Shown: piece by piece, positions 1 to 9,818 of the stretch | Numbering within the stretch: the first letter of the stretch is position 1 | Layout of the letters: each line of letters begins with the position of its first letter | Assembly (NCBI GenBank): GCA_015232575.1 | Contig: JADFZL010000001.1 | Location: 434,001 to 498,000, forward strand | Direction of reading: 5' to 3' | Length of the DNA: 64,000 bases | From: Candidatus Rifleibacteriota bacterium | GTDB lineage: Bacteria; Muiribacteriota; Ozemobacteria; Ozemobacterales; Ozemobacteraceae | Notes under the pieces: generated by a model | Told to the model about the DNA's origin: nothing | Seen by the model: the letters and a program-made list of their open reading frames with translations, nothing else | The model's database searches: none | Program-made: the position numbers and the translations under genes

Positions 1-1
1 T

Positions 2-745
2 TTTCCGAAAGCCTTCTCACCTTCAAGAGCTGGTTATCTGAAAATAAAAATCCTTCCGGCAACAAACAAAACCTTGTACAAGATTGTACCTGGTGTCAGG
101 GTCACTTCTTCTGACGGCTCAATAAAATTCAATGATCTGATTACCTATAATGAAAGTGAAGAATCGTGCGGTCGGTTGATGATTCCTGTCACGCCTGACG
201 ATAGAGTCACTCCTTTTATAAGAGTTGACATGGAAGACCACCAGGTTAGCGGCGTCCCCAGAGTATATGATCGGTTTTACGGAGATTTTGATGAAACCGT
301 GAGGGTTCCGGTCAGTCGCGATTCGCTCTCATCAGGAGCAGCAACAATCTGGTTTGAGGAATGCAGGGGTAATGATCCGTGGTCTGACTGGGGAATGGAC
401 AGCTATGGTATGAAAATCTGGTTTATGGAAGACAAAGATACCTACGACACTTATCCGCTTGTCGAAACTTTAAGAGTTTATGATCATTCCGTATCACATG
501 ATTTCACCGTAGAAGTTCAACCAATTGTTGTCACCAGAGGCAAAATTGCAGGGGTTGTTATTGATGAAATTTCCGGAGAACCTGTTTCCGGAGCAATGGT
601 ACTGATTTCTGGAACGGAAATTAGCACGATGACAAACACTGAAGGACATTTTGAATTTATCGGCCTGAAAGCCGGAACCTACAATCTTATTGTCACAGGA
701 AACAATTATGCAACAAAAACCTTTTCTGATATCACTGTTCCATAA
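2..745 (+). CDS. Exported protein, C-terminal part, with carboxypeptidase-regulatory-like domain (5' end outside window)
   Basis: The reading frame is open from the first bases of the window, so the true start lies to the left; TTG at 74 is only the first possible start codon inside the window. The visible 5' part (to about nt 530) is a beta-rich stretch I do not recognise. The last 66 residues (nt about 541-742) match the carboxypeptidase regulatory-like fold: GKIAGVVID, then SGAMVLISGTE, then TNTEGHFEFIGLKAGTY. These domains are common on secreted and cell-surface proteins of diderm bacteria, usually as stalk or adhesion modules. The next gene, 72 bases downstream, carries the same kind of domain near its N-terminus, so the two may form one surface-protein operon. 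Function unknown; the domain call is good, the rest is inference. Confidence 0.75.
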   Translation, partial: FPKAFSPSRAGYLKIKILPATNKTLYKIVPGVRVTSSDGSIKFNDLITYNESEESCGRLMIPVTPDDRVTPFIRVDMEDHQVSGVPRVYDRFYGDFDETVRVPVSRDSLSSGAATIWFEECRGNDPWSDWGMDSYGMKIWFMEDKDTYDTYPLVETLRVYDHSVSHDFTVEVQPIVVTRGKIAGVVIDEISGEPVSGAMVLISGTEISTMTNTEGHFEFIGLKAGTYNLIVTGNNYATKTFSDITVP

Positions 746-817
746 AAAATCTGAAACATCGGAATTAAGCAGTAAGTATTTTCAAAATCTGATAAATTTT
801 CTTGGAGAGGGAAATAG

Positions 818-3800
818 ATGAATAGTAAAGTCTGGATTTTTGTATGTCTGTTATCAATGGGGTTATTTCTGGTCGCTTGCGGCGGCTCAGGTGGAAGCAG
901 TGAAGGTCTCAATACTGTAACCACGAATTCACAAGCTGGGCGCACGGTCAAAGGAAATATTTCTGGTGAAGGTGATTTGTCCGGTGTAGCCGTTTTTCTC
1001 ATCAAACCCGATGAAAATCTCACCCTTGCTTCGGTTCTGAACAGCACTAATTACAGTATTGGCGGATCATTGTACACTTCAATCACCGACGCCGACGGAA
1101 ACTTTGCCTTCAACAACGTCTCTGATGGAAATTACAATATTGTTGCAAAACGGGGAAATGAAGAAGCGGCAATTATCAGAGACATTCTGGTAAGTGAACA
1201 GCCGATTGATCTTGTTTTAAAACTTATGGCTACAGGTGATCTTACTGGCAGAGTAATTGTACCAGAAGGTTTTACAAACAAAAGCGGAATCATAGCATTT
1301 CTTCCCGGAACATCCTATGCGGGCTACTCTGATGCACTTGGGTACTTTACCATTAAAGGAGTTCCGGTAGGAAACTACACCGTTGTATTTACTGCACCTG
1401 GTTTAAAACAGGGGCGACTTGAAAATATCACAATCGCAGCAGGAAAGACTACAACAGTTCCCGATTACACATTGTCTGCAACAGATGCAGTTTTTGCAGG
1501 ACTGATCTGGAAAGGTGAATCAGCAACTCCTCCAGCCAACCCGGAATCTAACTGGGCCTACTTCAACACTGCTGAAGGAAAAGCTTATATATATTTTTCT
1601 GGAAAATGGAATGTCATGTCCCAAAGTGGTGTAACAGGCGCAACTGGTGCCACAGGAGCTACTGGGGCGACTGGCGCTACCGGTGCAACAGGCAATATAG
1701 GACCTCAGGGAAATCCTGGTGTAGGAATAGTGTGGCTTGGAACTTTTTCCGAACATCCTCTCACACCACACTTAAACCACGCTTACTATAACAGTACAAA
1801 TAAATGTTCGTATATTTTTGACGAAACTCAATGGCAAACAATGACTTTTGACGGTTTAATCGGACCTCAAGGCCCGGTCGGACCGGTCGGACCAACTGGG
1901 GCAACCGGTGCTACTGGCACCACCGGAGCCACTGGTCCAATAGGATTAACTGGTGCTACTGGCCAGACTGGAGCGACCGGAAACAACGGAGCAACTGGTG
2001 CTAACGGGCAAACCGGTGCTACTGGTGCAACCGGCGCTAACGGATCAACTGGTGCTACTGGCGAAACAGGTTCTGGCGGCAATCAGGGAATTGCCGGAAC
2101 AACGGGTGCCACAGGTTCAACTGGCGCAACTGGTGCGACAGGAACAGCTATAGTTGTAGTAGCAACATTTACAAGCGGACTTCCAGCATTATTGTCTTCA
2201 TCAGCTTCACTGAATGTTTCCGTAGCCGGAACCAATGTCACACACTATAAATACAGTCTTGACGGAGCCGCCTGGAGTGCAAACTGGATAGAAAAAACAG
2301 TCAACATAACCGCAAGCAATCTGCCTGATGGATGGCATTCACTTTTAGTTATAGGCCGTGATAACAACAACTCTATTACACAATCTCTGGATGCTCCAAC
2401 AGTCTTCAACTGGCAAAAGGACACAGTCTATCCGTTCATTTTGAGTACGAGCCCAACACTTGGACAATCAGGTGTATCTTTGAACCAGAATCTGGAAATT
2501 GTTTTTTCGAAACCTGTCAAGAAGGGAACTATTTCAGTCTTGAAAATCAGGTATAGCATGAACCCATCATCAGATGATATGGAAATTTTTGAATCAGTGA
2601 ATATGAATAATATCACAATAGACGGAAATAAAGTTACAATCCCACATGCAAAAAAATTCAATCGTTCCTCTCGTTACTACATTACCATTGATGCAGGATC
2701 ATTTTTTGACCTTGCGGGAAATCCTTATATGGGAATATATGATAACAGCACCTGGAATTTCACAACCACCTGGACAACCCAGTTTGGGTCAACCGGGGAC
2801 GAATTTGTTCATGCTTCAGTAATGGATTCCTTCGGTAATATTTACGTCGGCGGACAAACTTCCGGGGCATTCACTGACAAAACTAATTCTGGAAAGATTG
2901 ACTGCTATGTTGCCAAATACTCTTCAGCCGGGACACTTGTCTGGCTCGACCAGTTTGGAACTGCCGAAGATGATGTAGTCAGAGGAATGACAATTGACTC
3001 AAGTGGAAACATCTGGGTTACAGGCTGGACTTCCGGCAGTCTACAGGGAACAAGTGCCGGTGGAAAAGATTTTTTCTACAGAAAGTATTTGCAGAACGGA
3101 ACTCTCTCAGGCACATGGCAGGATGGAACCGCCAATGATGAAGAAGCAAGAGGAATAGCTGTTGACACATCAGGAAACTTTTACATCACAGGGTTTACAA
3201 ATGGTACATTATCAGAAGCAAATCCTGGCGTTGGCTCAAAGAACGACTTCTTCCTTGGAAAATATCTTGTCTCAGATGGCTCAAACGTATCTAAGCATCA
3301 GTATAATGTTACAGCAGCTGACGGCAGTAACCCCGGTGCATCAGACGATTACGTCACAGGAATTGTTGTACAATCGAATGTTCCGTTTGTATGCGGATAC
3401 ACGAAGTTTGTTGTCAGCAATGCAACCACTACGACCGGATTTGTTGCTAAGTTTGATGCCGGTCGCGACGCGACGGTTACAGTATCCAAGTTTCCTGGCG
3501 GCTCATCCTATACCAGTATTGCAGCAAACAGCCAGGCAGTTTATGTAACTGGCGGTTCTACAGCATATTCACTTTCTGTCCATTCACTAGCAGATGGAAG
3601 TTATTTGTATACAAAAATTGTTTTTGACAGCAGTGTTAACTTAAATGCAATTTATGCTACTTCTGATGCTTTGTATGTTGCAGGTTCTACAATTGCTCTT
3701 ATTGGTACACAATCTTCCGGTTACGGCGACGGGCTTGTTTCCAAATTAGATCTTAACGGCAATCCAGTATGGGCAAAACAATTGGCAAACCCTACGACAA

Positions 3801-3937
3801 ATGTTTATGCTATTTGTGGAAATGGAACATCAATTTATTCTTCAGGAAAAACGAATTCGCTTCTTGACGGAAACGCACATCTGGGTGGTTATGACGGATT
3901 CATGGTTCACCATGATTCCAACGGTATTCCCCACTAA
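818..3937 (+). CDS. Collagen-like lipoprotein with Ig-like and SBBP beta-propeller repeats
   Basis: A 1039-residue predicted surface lipoprotein. ATG at 818 follows GGAGAGGG with good spacing. The signal peptide ends in the lipobox LVAC (Cys21). Domain order: carboxypeptidase-regulatory-like repeats (about 45-230), a WxG...YFNT...YIYFSGKW module (about 228-265), a short collagen-like GXY tract (about 268-302), a second copy of that module (about 303-343), a longer GXY tract (about 346-445; GAT, GPQ, GPV and GPT triplets), an Ig-like region, a Big_5-type domain containing [10 protein letters not shown] (about 545-650), and SBBP repeats such as [14 protein letters not shown] forming a propeller (about 660-1039). 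Collagen-like tracts in bacteria trimerise into stalks, so a trimeric rod bearing propeller heads is plausible. A strong hairpin follows the stop. The domain calls are visible; the ligand is unknown. Confidence 0.85.
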   Translation: MNSKVWIFVCLLSMGLFLVACGGSGGSSEGLNTVTTNSQAGRTVKGNISGEGDLSGVAVFLIKPDENLTLASVLNSTNYSIGGSLYTSITDADGNFAFNNVSDGNYNIVAKRGNEEAAIIRDILVSEQPIDLVLKLMATGDLTGRVIVPEGFTNKSGIIAFLPGTSYAGYSDALGYFTIKGVPVGNYTVVFTAPGLKQGRLENITIAAGKTTTVPDYTLSATDAVFAGLIWKGESATPPANPESNWAYFNTAEGKAYIYFSGKWNVMSQSGVTGATGATGATGATGATGATGNIGPQGNPGVGIVWLGTFSEHPLTPHLNHAYYNSTNKCSYIFDETQWQTMTFDGLIGPQGPVGPVGPTGATGATGTTGATGPIGLTGATGQTGATGNNGATGANGQTGATGATGANGSTGATGETGSGGNQGIAGTTGATGSTGATGATGTAIVVVATFTSGLPALLSSSASLNVSVAGTNVTHYKYSLDGAAWSANWIEKTVNITASNLPDGWHSLLVIGRDNNNSITQSLDAPTVFNWQKDTVYPFILSTSPTLGQSGVSLNQNLEIVFSKPVKKGTISVLKIRYSMNPSSDDMEIFESVNMNNITIDGNKVTIPHAKKFNRSSRYYITIDAGSFFDLAGNPYMGIYDNSTWNFTTTWTTQFGSTGDEFVHASVMDSFGNIYVGGQTSGAFTDKTNSGKIDCYVAKYSSAGTLVWLDQFGTAEDDVVRGMTIDSSGNIWVTGWTSGSLQGTSAGGKDFFYRKYLQNGTLSGTWQDGTANDEEARGIAVDTSGNFYITGFTNGTLSEANPGVGSKNDFFLGKYLVSDGSNVSKHQYNVTAADGSNPGASDDYVTGIVVQSNVPFVCGYTKFVVSNATTTTGFVAKFDAGRDATVTVSKFPGGSSYTSIAANSQAVYVTGGSTAYSLSVHSLADGSYLYTKIVFDSSVNLNAIYATSDALYVAGSTIALIGTQSSGYGDGLVSKLDLNGNPVWAKQLANPTTNVYAICGNGTSIYSSGKTNSLLDGNAHLGGYDGFMVHHDSNGIPH

Positions 3938-3941
3938 TAAG

Positions 3942-3999
3942 AATAGAATTTCATTCTATTAAAGCCGCATAGCAGCCTCAAAAGGCTGCTATGCGGCTT
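3942..3999 (+). terminator. Double hairpin after the collagen-like lipoprotein gene
   Basis: Two adjacent inverted repeats lie just after the stop at 3937. The first is AATAGAAT/ATTCTATT with a 3-base spacer (3942-3960). The second is a perfect 16-bp stem, 3962-3977 pairing with 3984-3999, with a 6-base loop. The 3' tail is only ATTTG, so it lacks a classical U-run, but the stem is very stable. It could act as a terminator or mRNA-stabilising end. It stands before a separate promoter for the next gene. Confidence 0.7.
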
Positions 4000-4045
4000 A
4001 TTTGTTCAAATTCAGACAAAACTGGATATGAAATTCAGAATTCTA

Positions 4046-4074
4046 TTGAATATATGGAAATGATAGAGTATTCT
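4046..4074 (+). promoter_or_regulatory. Candidate sigma70-type promoter for the cyclase gene
   Basis: TTGAAT (4046-4051), a 17-base spacer and TATTCT (4069-4074) lie about 50 bases upstream of the ATG at 4127, after the preceding gene's hairpin. By-eye match only. Confidence 0.45.
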
Positions 4075-4126
4075 TTAGGAATGTTTCCGGCATAACATTA
4101 ACAACATTCTTCAGAGGGAAAATAGC

Positions 4127-7100
4127 ATGAAAGCAACATTATACAGACTTTATAGTTGGGGTCTTGAAAAAGACTGTACCAGAAGAGAATTTTTTCTTAT
4201 TACAACTTATATAAGCCTGGCAATAATATTTTCACTTGGAATTGGAATACTTATTCAGACACGCTATCTGAAAAATGAATTTCTGAAAAATCTTGAAAGC
4301 CTGAATGAACTCCATCGGCACAATCTTCAAACAGCACTTACCGATATGGATACTGATGACAGCGTAATAAAAACCCTTCTGAAAAATGCGCAGAATTATG
4401 AATACACGGGAAATATCGCCTCAGCAGGAAATGAGCTGAAACTCGCTGCAGATATTGCAAAAGTTTTTACCATTTATAAATCTTCTCAGGATTACCTTAT
4501 TCACTATAAAACCATCACCGAAAAGCTTAAAGAATCTGCTCAATGGATAAAGAAAGCATACAATAGCGTCCAGGCAGGGGAACATGATCTGGAAATCGTC
4601 CGGGATCGCCTCTGGAACTACCAGACAGAAGAAGAAAAAAACGAACTGCCAAAATCTTTTTCTCTGGCAAAAAAACGCGATGAGCTTATATTCAGCATCA
4701 GAAAAGCTTCCAGAGAAATTGAAAAATTAAAAAAATCGACTGCCAAAAGTGAATTCATTGATAAAGAGCTTTCCTCACTAGAACTATCGCTTAAAGTCAA
4801 CCTGACAAGAAAAAAAATGATAGAACTTGAGAGCTTGAAAACTCAAGAAAAAATAGATCTTAATATGATTTCATCAATGTCTGCAGCTATCGAAAAATTT
4901 GCTGAAAATAAAGAATTTACACCTGAAGAAAAATCTTTTTTCGAAAAAATCAGCAGTGAATATTCCTATCCACTGGACAATCCTACAATAGGAAGAAACA
5001 TCTGCAACCTGCTTCTTATGAAGTCAGAATATTTAGGTTCATTCAAAAATGCCGATGCAGAAACAATCGAATCTATCCTCAAAAAAGCAATACTTCCAGA
5101 AATACTCTGCGAATATGCAGAAAAATCGATTCAACTTGCTGACGAGATAAAGAAATTAGAGGCAAATTATTCCAAAACAGAAATCGAAAAATTTAATCTT
5201 CTTCTTACTGAAAAACCTCTGAATAAAGACTCATATATAAAATTCCTTGAAATCTCAACTAAAAAAGATAAAACACCTGATGATTTAACTAATTCAGAGT
5301 CTTTTCGAAACAATGTTCTCTCATTAAAACCGCCGAAATTTCAGTATTTTTTCCATTACATGAAAATATTTGATTTTAATCTTCTGCCAATATCGCAAGA
5401 TCCCGGCGAAAATGAATTCCTTCAGGCGGCAAGAAGAAAGCTTTCTCAATTCGAAAATGACACAGAGATTCAAAGTCCAAATATTCTTTTTGCCTGTCTA
5501 CTCGGATTTCCAAGAGTCAACGGAAAAAAGATTGAAAATGCTGTTTTCAGCGCTGCAACAGCAGAGCGTGACTACTACAACTTTGAACTCGATACAGAAA
5601 TGCTTATTGGCAACAAGGCGATGCAGCAAGTCATTGAACAGGGAAAATCCCAGGTAATGATGGATGTAATTAAAAATGAGTCTTATCGCGGTGTTGAGTA
5701 TAATTCTGTTCTGGTGCCAATTAAAGAAAAAGATGGTGAAGTCTCTGGACTTATGGCTCTGGACATCGAAGGAATGAAAACAAGGGAATTTATTTCAAAA
5801 GTCAGCACAATCTATATATGCATGGGATTGATGATTCTTCTTGTTACAACACAGGCTTCACTATTCAGCGCCAGAAAGAATACTGAACCGCTTGAGCTAT
5901 TAACCAAAATAGTAAAATCAATTGATAACAGGGATTTTTCACTCGCAAGTCTGTCGACTTCTGAAAAATCTGAAGCTGACGAATTACTCCACAGGTCTGA
6001 TCAGTTCGGCGAACTGACGCGTGAAATTGCACTTGGCGCTGAAGAGAGAAAGTTCTCAGCGCAGCAGATCGATTTACGTGTCTCGGAAGAAGCCCGCATT
6101 GTATCAAAACAAAAGCTTACTTCAGGAATGAACCCGTTTACCTGCGACACAGTTGAAATACTTCCAAAATTGAAAAAATGCAGCGTTTTCTTTATTGATA
6201 TCAGAGGTTTTTCGAGCATCAGCAGTGAATTCTTCTACCGTGATGAAACTGGCTTGTGCAGATGGCAGGAAAGTGTATTTGAAGCAATGACCGATGTTGT
6301 GACCAAATACGAAGGCACCACCGATAAATTTTCGGGTGACTCTATCATGGTTTATTTTAATGCCCCCAGGAGTATTTCGGCACCCGCAAGAAAAGCACTT
6401 TTGTGTTCACTTGAAATGACTGCTGCGGTTGAAAAGAACAATGAACGAATGAAACAGACAAAAGAGTGGCATGAAATCGCCAGAAAGGGAATTGCATCAT
6501 CGAAGTATCTGAAAAAACTTAATGTTAATAACAAGGAATTGCTTAATTCACCGGAAGTGTATTTCGAAATTGAGCAATTGATGAAGAACGTTTCCGAAGA
6601 AGAAATTTTGAATTCGAACATTTACAATGTCAAAATTGGAACAGGAATCGCCTATCATTACGTCATGGCAGCTAACACCGGTGGAAAAAAACGCTGCGAA
6701 TATACACTGACCGGTAAAGCAGTAATTGACGCAAAGAGAGTCTCTGACTGGATTTTCGACACATCCAATAAATCAGAGAAACAGGACAGAATTTTTAAAC
6801 ATCTTTTTGAGGCAGATGCAATAACAAAAACTGGAAAAATTGCCGGAGTTTTGTGTACACGTGATTTAATCGATGCAATAAAATTTGAATATAAAATTGA
6901 AGAGTTAAAAGACATTTACGATGAATTAAAATCAAAAGATCAGCAGAATATAAGCTCAATTGCACGTGAAAAAATTGAAGCTGAATTCAACAAACTCCTG
7001 CAGAAATCACCAGAAAGCATTTCTGAAGAAATGAAGTCGAAACATATTCAAAAGCATACTGAAGCTATGGTTAAAAAGCTTGAAGACGAGTTCGACAAGA

Positions 7101-7339
7101 AATTTCTGAAAGACACTATTGAAAAACAGCGCAATGAATTCAAAAATCGGTGCGATCTTAATTCTGAAAAATTTGAAGAATCCAATTTTATCAAATACTT
7201 TCATAAGAAATTTCATGAAGATTTCGAATTGATTACTGTTCCTGAATTTGCTGAAAATGGCTTCTTTGAACACGAATTCAAAGGTTCTGGAATCATTGAA
7301 TGCTGTTTCATAAATCATAGAAAAACAGGTAAAGCTTGA
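4127..7339 (+). CDS. Membrane-bound class III adenylate/guanylate cyclase-like protein
   Basis: 1070 residues. ATG follows AGAGGG. A first membrane segment (about 22-45) and a second (about 560-580) enclose a roughly 510-residue, helix-rich, probably extracytoplasmic sensor. Its last part (KDGEVSGLMALDIEG) resembles the end of a Cache/PDC domain. A HAMP-like linker follows, then a class III cyclase domain (about 685-880): FFIDIRGFS with metal Asp691, and TDKFSGDSIMVYF with Lys734 and Asp738. By eye, the usual GDxVNxAxR segment reads GKAVIDAKR, so the catalytic Asn is Ile867 while Arg871 is kept. About 70 extra charged residues (770-835) sit before the IGTGIAYHYV strand, and a coiled-coil tail of about 190 residues follows. 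Either a divergent cAMP/cGMP synthase or a reduced-activity homologue. The stop is one base from the next start. Confidence 0.8.
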   Translation: MKATLYRLYSWGLEKDCTRREFFLITTYISLAIIFSLGIGILIQTRYLKNEFLKNLESLNELHRHNLQTALTDMDTDDSVIKTLLKNAQNYEYTGNIASAGNELKLAADIAKVFTIYKSSQDYLIHYKTITEKLKESAQWIKKAYNSVQAGEHDLEIVRDRLWNYQTEEEKNELPKSFSLAKKRDELIFSIRKASREIEKLKKSTAKSEFIDKELSSLELSLKVNLTRKKMIELESLKTQEKIDLNMISSMSAAIEKFAENKEFTPEEKSFFEKISSEYSYPLDNPTIGRNICNLLLMKSEYLGSFKNADAETIESILKKAILPEILCEYAEKSIQLADEIKKLEANYSKTEIEKFNLLLTEKPLNKDSYIKFLEISTKKDKTPDDLTNSESFRNNVLSLKPPKFQYFFHYMKIFDFNLLPISQDPGENEFLQAARRKLSQFENDTEIQSPNILFACLLGFPRVNGKKIENAVFSAATAERDYYNFELDTEMLIGNKAMQQVIEQGKSQVMMDVIKNESYRGVEYNSVLVPIKEKDGEVSGLMALDIEGMKTREFISKVSTIYICMGLMILLVTTQASLFSARKNTEPLELLTKIVKSIDNRDFSLASLSTSEKSEADELLHRSDQFGELTREIALGAEERKFSAQQIDLRVSEEARIVSKQKLTSGMNPFTCDTVEILPKLKKCSVFFIDIRGFSSISSEFFYRDETGLCRWQESVFEAMTDVVTKYEGTTDKFSGDSIMVYFNAPRSISAPARKALLCSLEMTAAVEKNNERMKQTKEWHEIARKGIASSKYLKKLNVNNKELLNSPEVYFEIEQLMKNVSEEEILNSNIYNVKIGTGIAYHYVMAANTGGKKRCEYTLTGKAVIDAKRVSDWIFDTSNKSEKQDRIFKHLFEADAITKTGKIAGVLCTRDLIDAIKFEYKIEELKDIYDELKSKDQQNISSIAREKIEAEFNKLLQKSPESISEEMKSKHIQKHTEAMVKKLEDEFDKKFLKDTIEKQRNEFKNRCDLNSEKFEESNFIKYFHKKFHEDFELITVPEFAENGFFEHEFKGSGIIECCFINHRKTGKA

Positions 7340-7340
7340 T

Positions 7341-9077
7341 ATGAAAAAAATACTGTTATTTGCATTGGTGATCTCTGTTTGCATACTAACTGGCTGCGGA
7401 AAAGATGAAAAGAAAGAAAATCAGGAAATTTGTTCACTTGAACCTGTAAGTGGTGGCACATATATTAGGGCCTTCCCTTCTGCAGTTCTTACTCTTGACC
7501 CGCGTGATATCGGAGATTCATTCTCTCATGAAGTCAGCAGACAGATATTTGACGGTCTAGTTGAATTCAGGCTTGGCGAAAAAAGTAGTTCTGAAAAGAC
7601 ACTTGTTGTACCATCTCTTGCAAAATCATGGACAATATCAGAAGACAGGTTGACTTATACATTTGAACTGCAGAATGATGCCAGATTTCATGCAGAAATT
7701 GGTTCTGCCAATCTTTCGACAGCAAATAAAGGACGCTTATTGTCCGCTGAAGATGTTTCTTACACCTTTCACCGCCTTCTGCACCCGGATTCAAAAACAA
7801 GAAGAGCTCAGAGTTTCCTGGTAATAAAGGGTGCAAAAGCTTTTTCAGAAAGGAATTCACCTGCTATTGAAGGAATTAATGTCATTTCTTCACATTCCAT
7901 TTCATTCTCACTTGAGAAGCCGTTTGCTCCGTTTCTCTCTCTTCTGGCACTGTCAAACGCCTTTATTGTACCCAGAGAAGACATTGAATTGTCAGGAGAA
8001 GGATTTTCTGAAAAGCCAGTCGGAACCGGGCCCTTCATTTTTGCAGGGAAAAAAGGGGATACCATTATCCTACGTGCAAATCCGGTCTATTTCAAGGGAA
8101 AACCCTATCTTGATAAAATTGAATTCCCTGTCATGAAAGCCGAAAATGAAATTTTCAATTCTTTCATGAAGGGAAATTTGTCGCAAAGCAACGTCCCAGA
8201 CCCTGAATATAGAAGAATTATCAATGACAAATTCTGGAGCAAATATTTTCAGGAAGCATCAAGATGGGGAACCTTTTACCTTGGCTTTAACGTAAAAATT
8301 CCGCCGTTTGACAATGTGAAAGTTAGACAGGCAATCAATTACGCCATAGATCGCGACACAATAGTCAATTTAATTCTCAATGGACGCGCACGAATGGCAA
8401 GAGGAGTGCTTCCACCCGGAATAATGAATATCGGAGCAAATTCTTCGTCTGCTCCAAAATCGGCAGATGGCACCCAGATTTATTCCTTCGACCCCGTGAA
8501 AGCAAAGGCACTGTTGATTGAAGCCGGGTACGGCGATGGAAAAGAATTTCCTGAAATTACACTACAGTTTAATGCCGACCCCTCGCATACCAGAACAAGC
8601 GAATTCATTCTCGCAAACCTTCGGGATGTTGGAATTGCATGCAAACTGAAAATAGTCGATTTCAAGGAACATCTCGACAAAGTCGAAAAAGGTGAGGTTG
8701 GCTTCTTCAGAATGGGTTGGACCGCCGATTATCCTGATCCGGATAACTTTCTTTACACCCTTTTTCATACTTCGAATATTGGCAGCGAGGGCAACTTCAG
8801 CAGATACAGTAATCCGATTGTAGATGATCTTCTGGAACGTGCGAGATTTGAAGTAGACCCCAAAATCAGAATTCCGCTTTATGAGCAGATTGAACAGATC
8901 ATAGTTAATGATGCTCCATGGGTTTTTATTTCTCATTACACCACGCATGTGCTTTTGAACCCAAATATAAGAAATTTTGAACTTACTCCGCTCGGCGCAC
9001 CATTTGTTTTATACAGACAAATCTGGATCGACCCGCTTTCACCAACATATTCAACAGAATACGAACGGGTCGAATAA
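7341..9077 (+). CDS. Oligopeptide/dipeptide ABC transporter substrate-binding lipoprotein (SBP family 5)
   Basis: 578 residues, in the normal range for DppA/OppA-type proteins. The signal peptide ends in LTGC (Cys19), so the protein is anchored as a lipoprotein. Family hallmarks are a start such as YIRAFPSAVLTLDPRD, a middle segment VRQAINYAIDRDTIV, and a late segment GWTADYPDPDNFLYTLF. It would bind peptides or similar solutes outside the cytoplasmic membrane for delivery to an ABC permease. No permease or ATPase genes are beside it. Instead it starts one base after the stop of the membrane cyclase gene, so the two are almost surely co-transcribed and the binding protein might supply a ligand signal to that cyclase (inference). 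A purine repeat tract follows the gene. Confidence 0.9.
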   Translation: MKKILLFALVISVCILTGCGKDEKKENQEICSLEPVSGGTYIRAFPSAVLTLDPRDIGDSFSHEVSRQIFDGLVEFRLGEKSSSEKTLVVPSLAKSWTISEDRLTYTFELQNDARFHAEIGSANLSTANKGRLLSAEDVSYTFHRLLHPDSKTRRAQSFLVIKGAKAFSERNSPAIEGINVISSHSISFSLEKPFAPFLSLLALSNAFIVPREDIELSGEGFSEKPVGTGPFIFAGKKGDTIILRANPVYFKGKPYLDKIEFPVMKAENEIFNSFMKGNLSQSNVPDPEYRRIINDKFWSKYFQEASRWGTFYLGFNVKIPPFDNVKVRQAINYAIDRDTIVNLILNGRARMARGVLPPGIMNIGANSSSAPKSADGTQIYSFDPVKAKALLIEAGYGDGKEFPEITLQFNADPSHTRTSEFILANLRDVGIACKLKIVDFKEHLDKVEKGEVGFFRMGWTADYPDPDNFLYTLFHTSNIGSEGNFSRYSNPIVDDLLERARFEVDPKIRIPLYEQIEQIIVNDAPWVFISHYTTHVLLNPNIRNFELTPLGAPFVLYRQIWIDPLSPTYSTEYERVE

Positions 9078-9142
9078 AGACAAAACGCTTGGAAGGACTA
9101 GATTTTTGTCCGCAGATTGAGAACTTCTTTGTAGTTTTAGGC

Positions 9143-9265
9143 AAAGAAAAGAAAAGAAAAGACAAGAAAAGAAAAGACAAGAAAAGAAAAGAAAAGAAAA
9201 GAAAAGAAAAGAAAAGACAAGAAAAGATTTTGTCCGCAGATTACGCAGATTTTCAAGAGTCAAGA
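9143..9265 (+). repeat. GAAAA/GACAA purine tract plus CGCAGATTACGCAGATTTT unit
   Basis: From 9143 to about 9227 the plus strand is an almost pure run of GAAAA and GACAA pentamers. It is followed by GATTTTGTCCGCAGATTACG and CAGATTTTCAAGAGTCAAGA. The same composite recurs at about 9890, 28571 and, inverted, 32619. A truncated GTCCGCAGATTGAG copy lies at 9110-9123. It codes for nothing convincing. Confidence 0.85.
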
Positions 9266-9283
9266 TTTATGATTTGTTAGTTA

Positions 9284-9335
9284 TGGATTTGGATTTGATT
9301 TGATTTAAATTTGGATTTGATTTGATTTGATTTGA
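9284..9335 (+). repeat. ATTTG pentanucleotide repeat
   Basis: Imperfect tandem ATTTG/GATTT pentamers fill most of this stretch between the purine tract and the rpsT terminator. Low-complexity DNA with no coding content seen. Confidence 0.75.
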
Positions 9336-9340
9336 GGACG

Positions 9341-9390
9341 AAAAAAACCTTCTCATGTTTTAGGCTTAAGAGCCACCATGGAGAAGGCTT
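9341..9390 (-). terminator. Rho-independent terminator of rpsT
   Basis: Read on the minus strand, GCCTTCTCCATG pairs with CATGAGAAGG (one bulged base), with a small internal GGCT/AGCC stem, and is followed by TTTTTTT (9341-9347). This is the layout of an intrinsic terminator about 70-120 bases after the rpsT stop. Confidence 0.75.
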
Positions 9391-9459
9391 TTCGTAACAC
9401 CCATCTGAAACCGGATGCCCCTGCGGGCAATCTTTGAGAATCAGATATAACAGGCGTTG

Positions 9460-9747
9460 TCAGATAACCTGAAGTTCACCTGACATAAGCTTGCGGGCTT
9501 TAATCATAAGTCTTCCGACTTTTCTGGAAGCGGTTTTCTTATGAATGTATCCATTTGATGCTGCAGTATCAAGCTTTTTGCAGGCTGATTTAACCAGTTC
9601 AAGAACTTCATTTTCTGGTTTCTTTGCCAATGCGGCTTCAAGAGCTTTTTTTCTGAGAGTTTTCAGCTCGGATTTAACACAAATGCGAACCTCGTGCCGT
9701 CTGTCTGCCTTTCTGGCATTTTTTGCGGCGGAAAGTGTATTTGCCAT
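9460..9747 (-). CDS. rpsT: 30S ribosomal protein S20
   Basis: 95 residues, of the usual S20 length and strongly basic. The N-terminus MANTLSAAKNARKADRR and the later segments GYIHKKTASRKVGRL and MIKARKL are the family signature. S20 is a primary binder of 16S rRNA in the small subunit body. The ATG is preceded by AAAGGTGA at good spacing. The gene stands alone, as is usual for rpsT, with its own promoter (9790-9818) and terminator (9341-9390), and is surrounded by repeat-rich DNA on both sides. Confidence 0.97.
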   Translation of the reverse strand: MANTLSAAKNARKADRRHEVRICVKSELKTLRKKALEAALAKKPENEVLELVKSACKKLDTAASNGYIHKKTASRKVGRLMIKARKLMSGELQVI

Positions 9748-9789
9748 ACTATATCACCTTTCAATACCAATTGCGAATTTATCTTTTAT

Positions 9790-9818
9790 ATGATATCACT
9801 TTTTTGATCGGTATGCAA
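9790..9818 (-). promoter_or_regulatory. Promoter of rpsT
   Basis: On the minus strand: TTGCAT (9813-9818), a 17-base spacer and TATCAT (9790-9795). An A/T-rich stretch lies just upstream, like an UP element. The leader to the ATG at 9747 would be about 35 bases. Confidence 0.65.

Noticed and set aside
9089..9280. Open frame of 63 codons through the GAAAA tract
   Set aside because: It encodes little but Lys/Arg from the purine repeat and has no ribosome site; low-complexity artefact.
9143..9335. Repeat tracts considered as a CRISPR array
   Set aside because: Units are pentamers without unique spacers and no cas genes are present.
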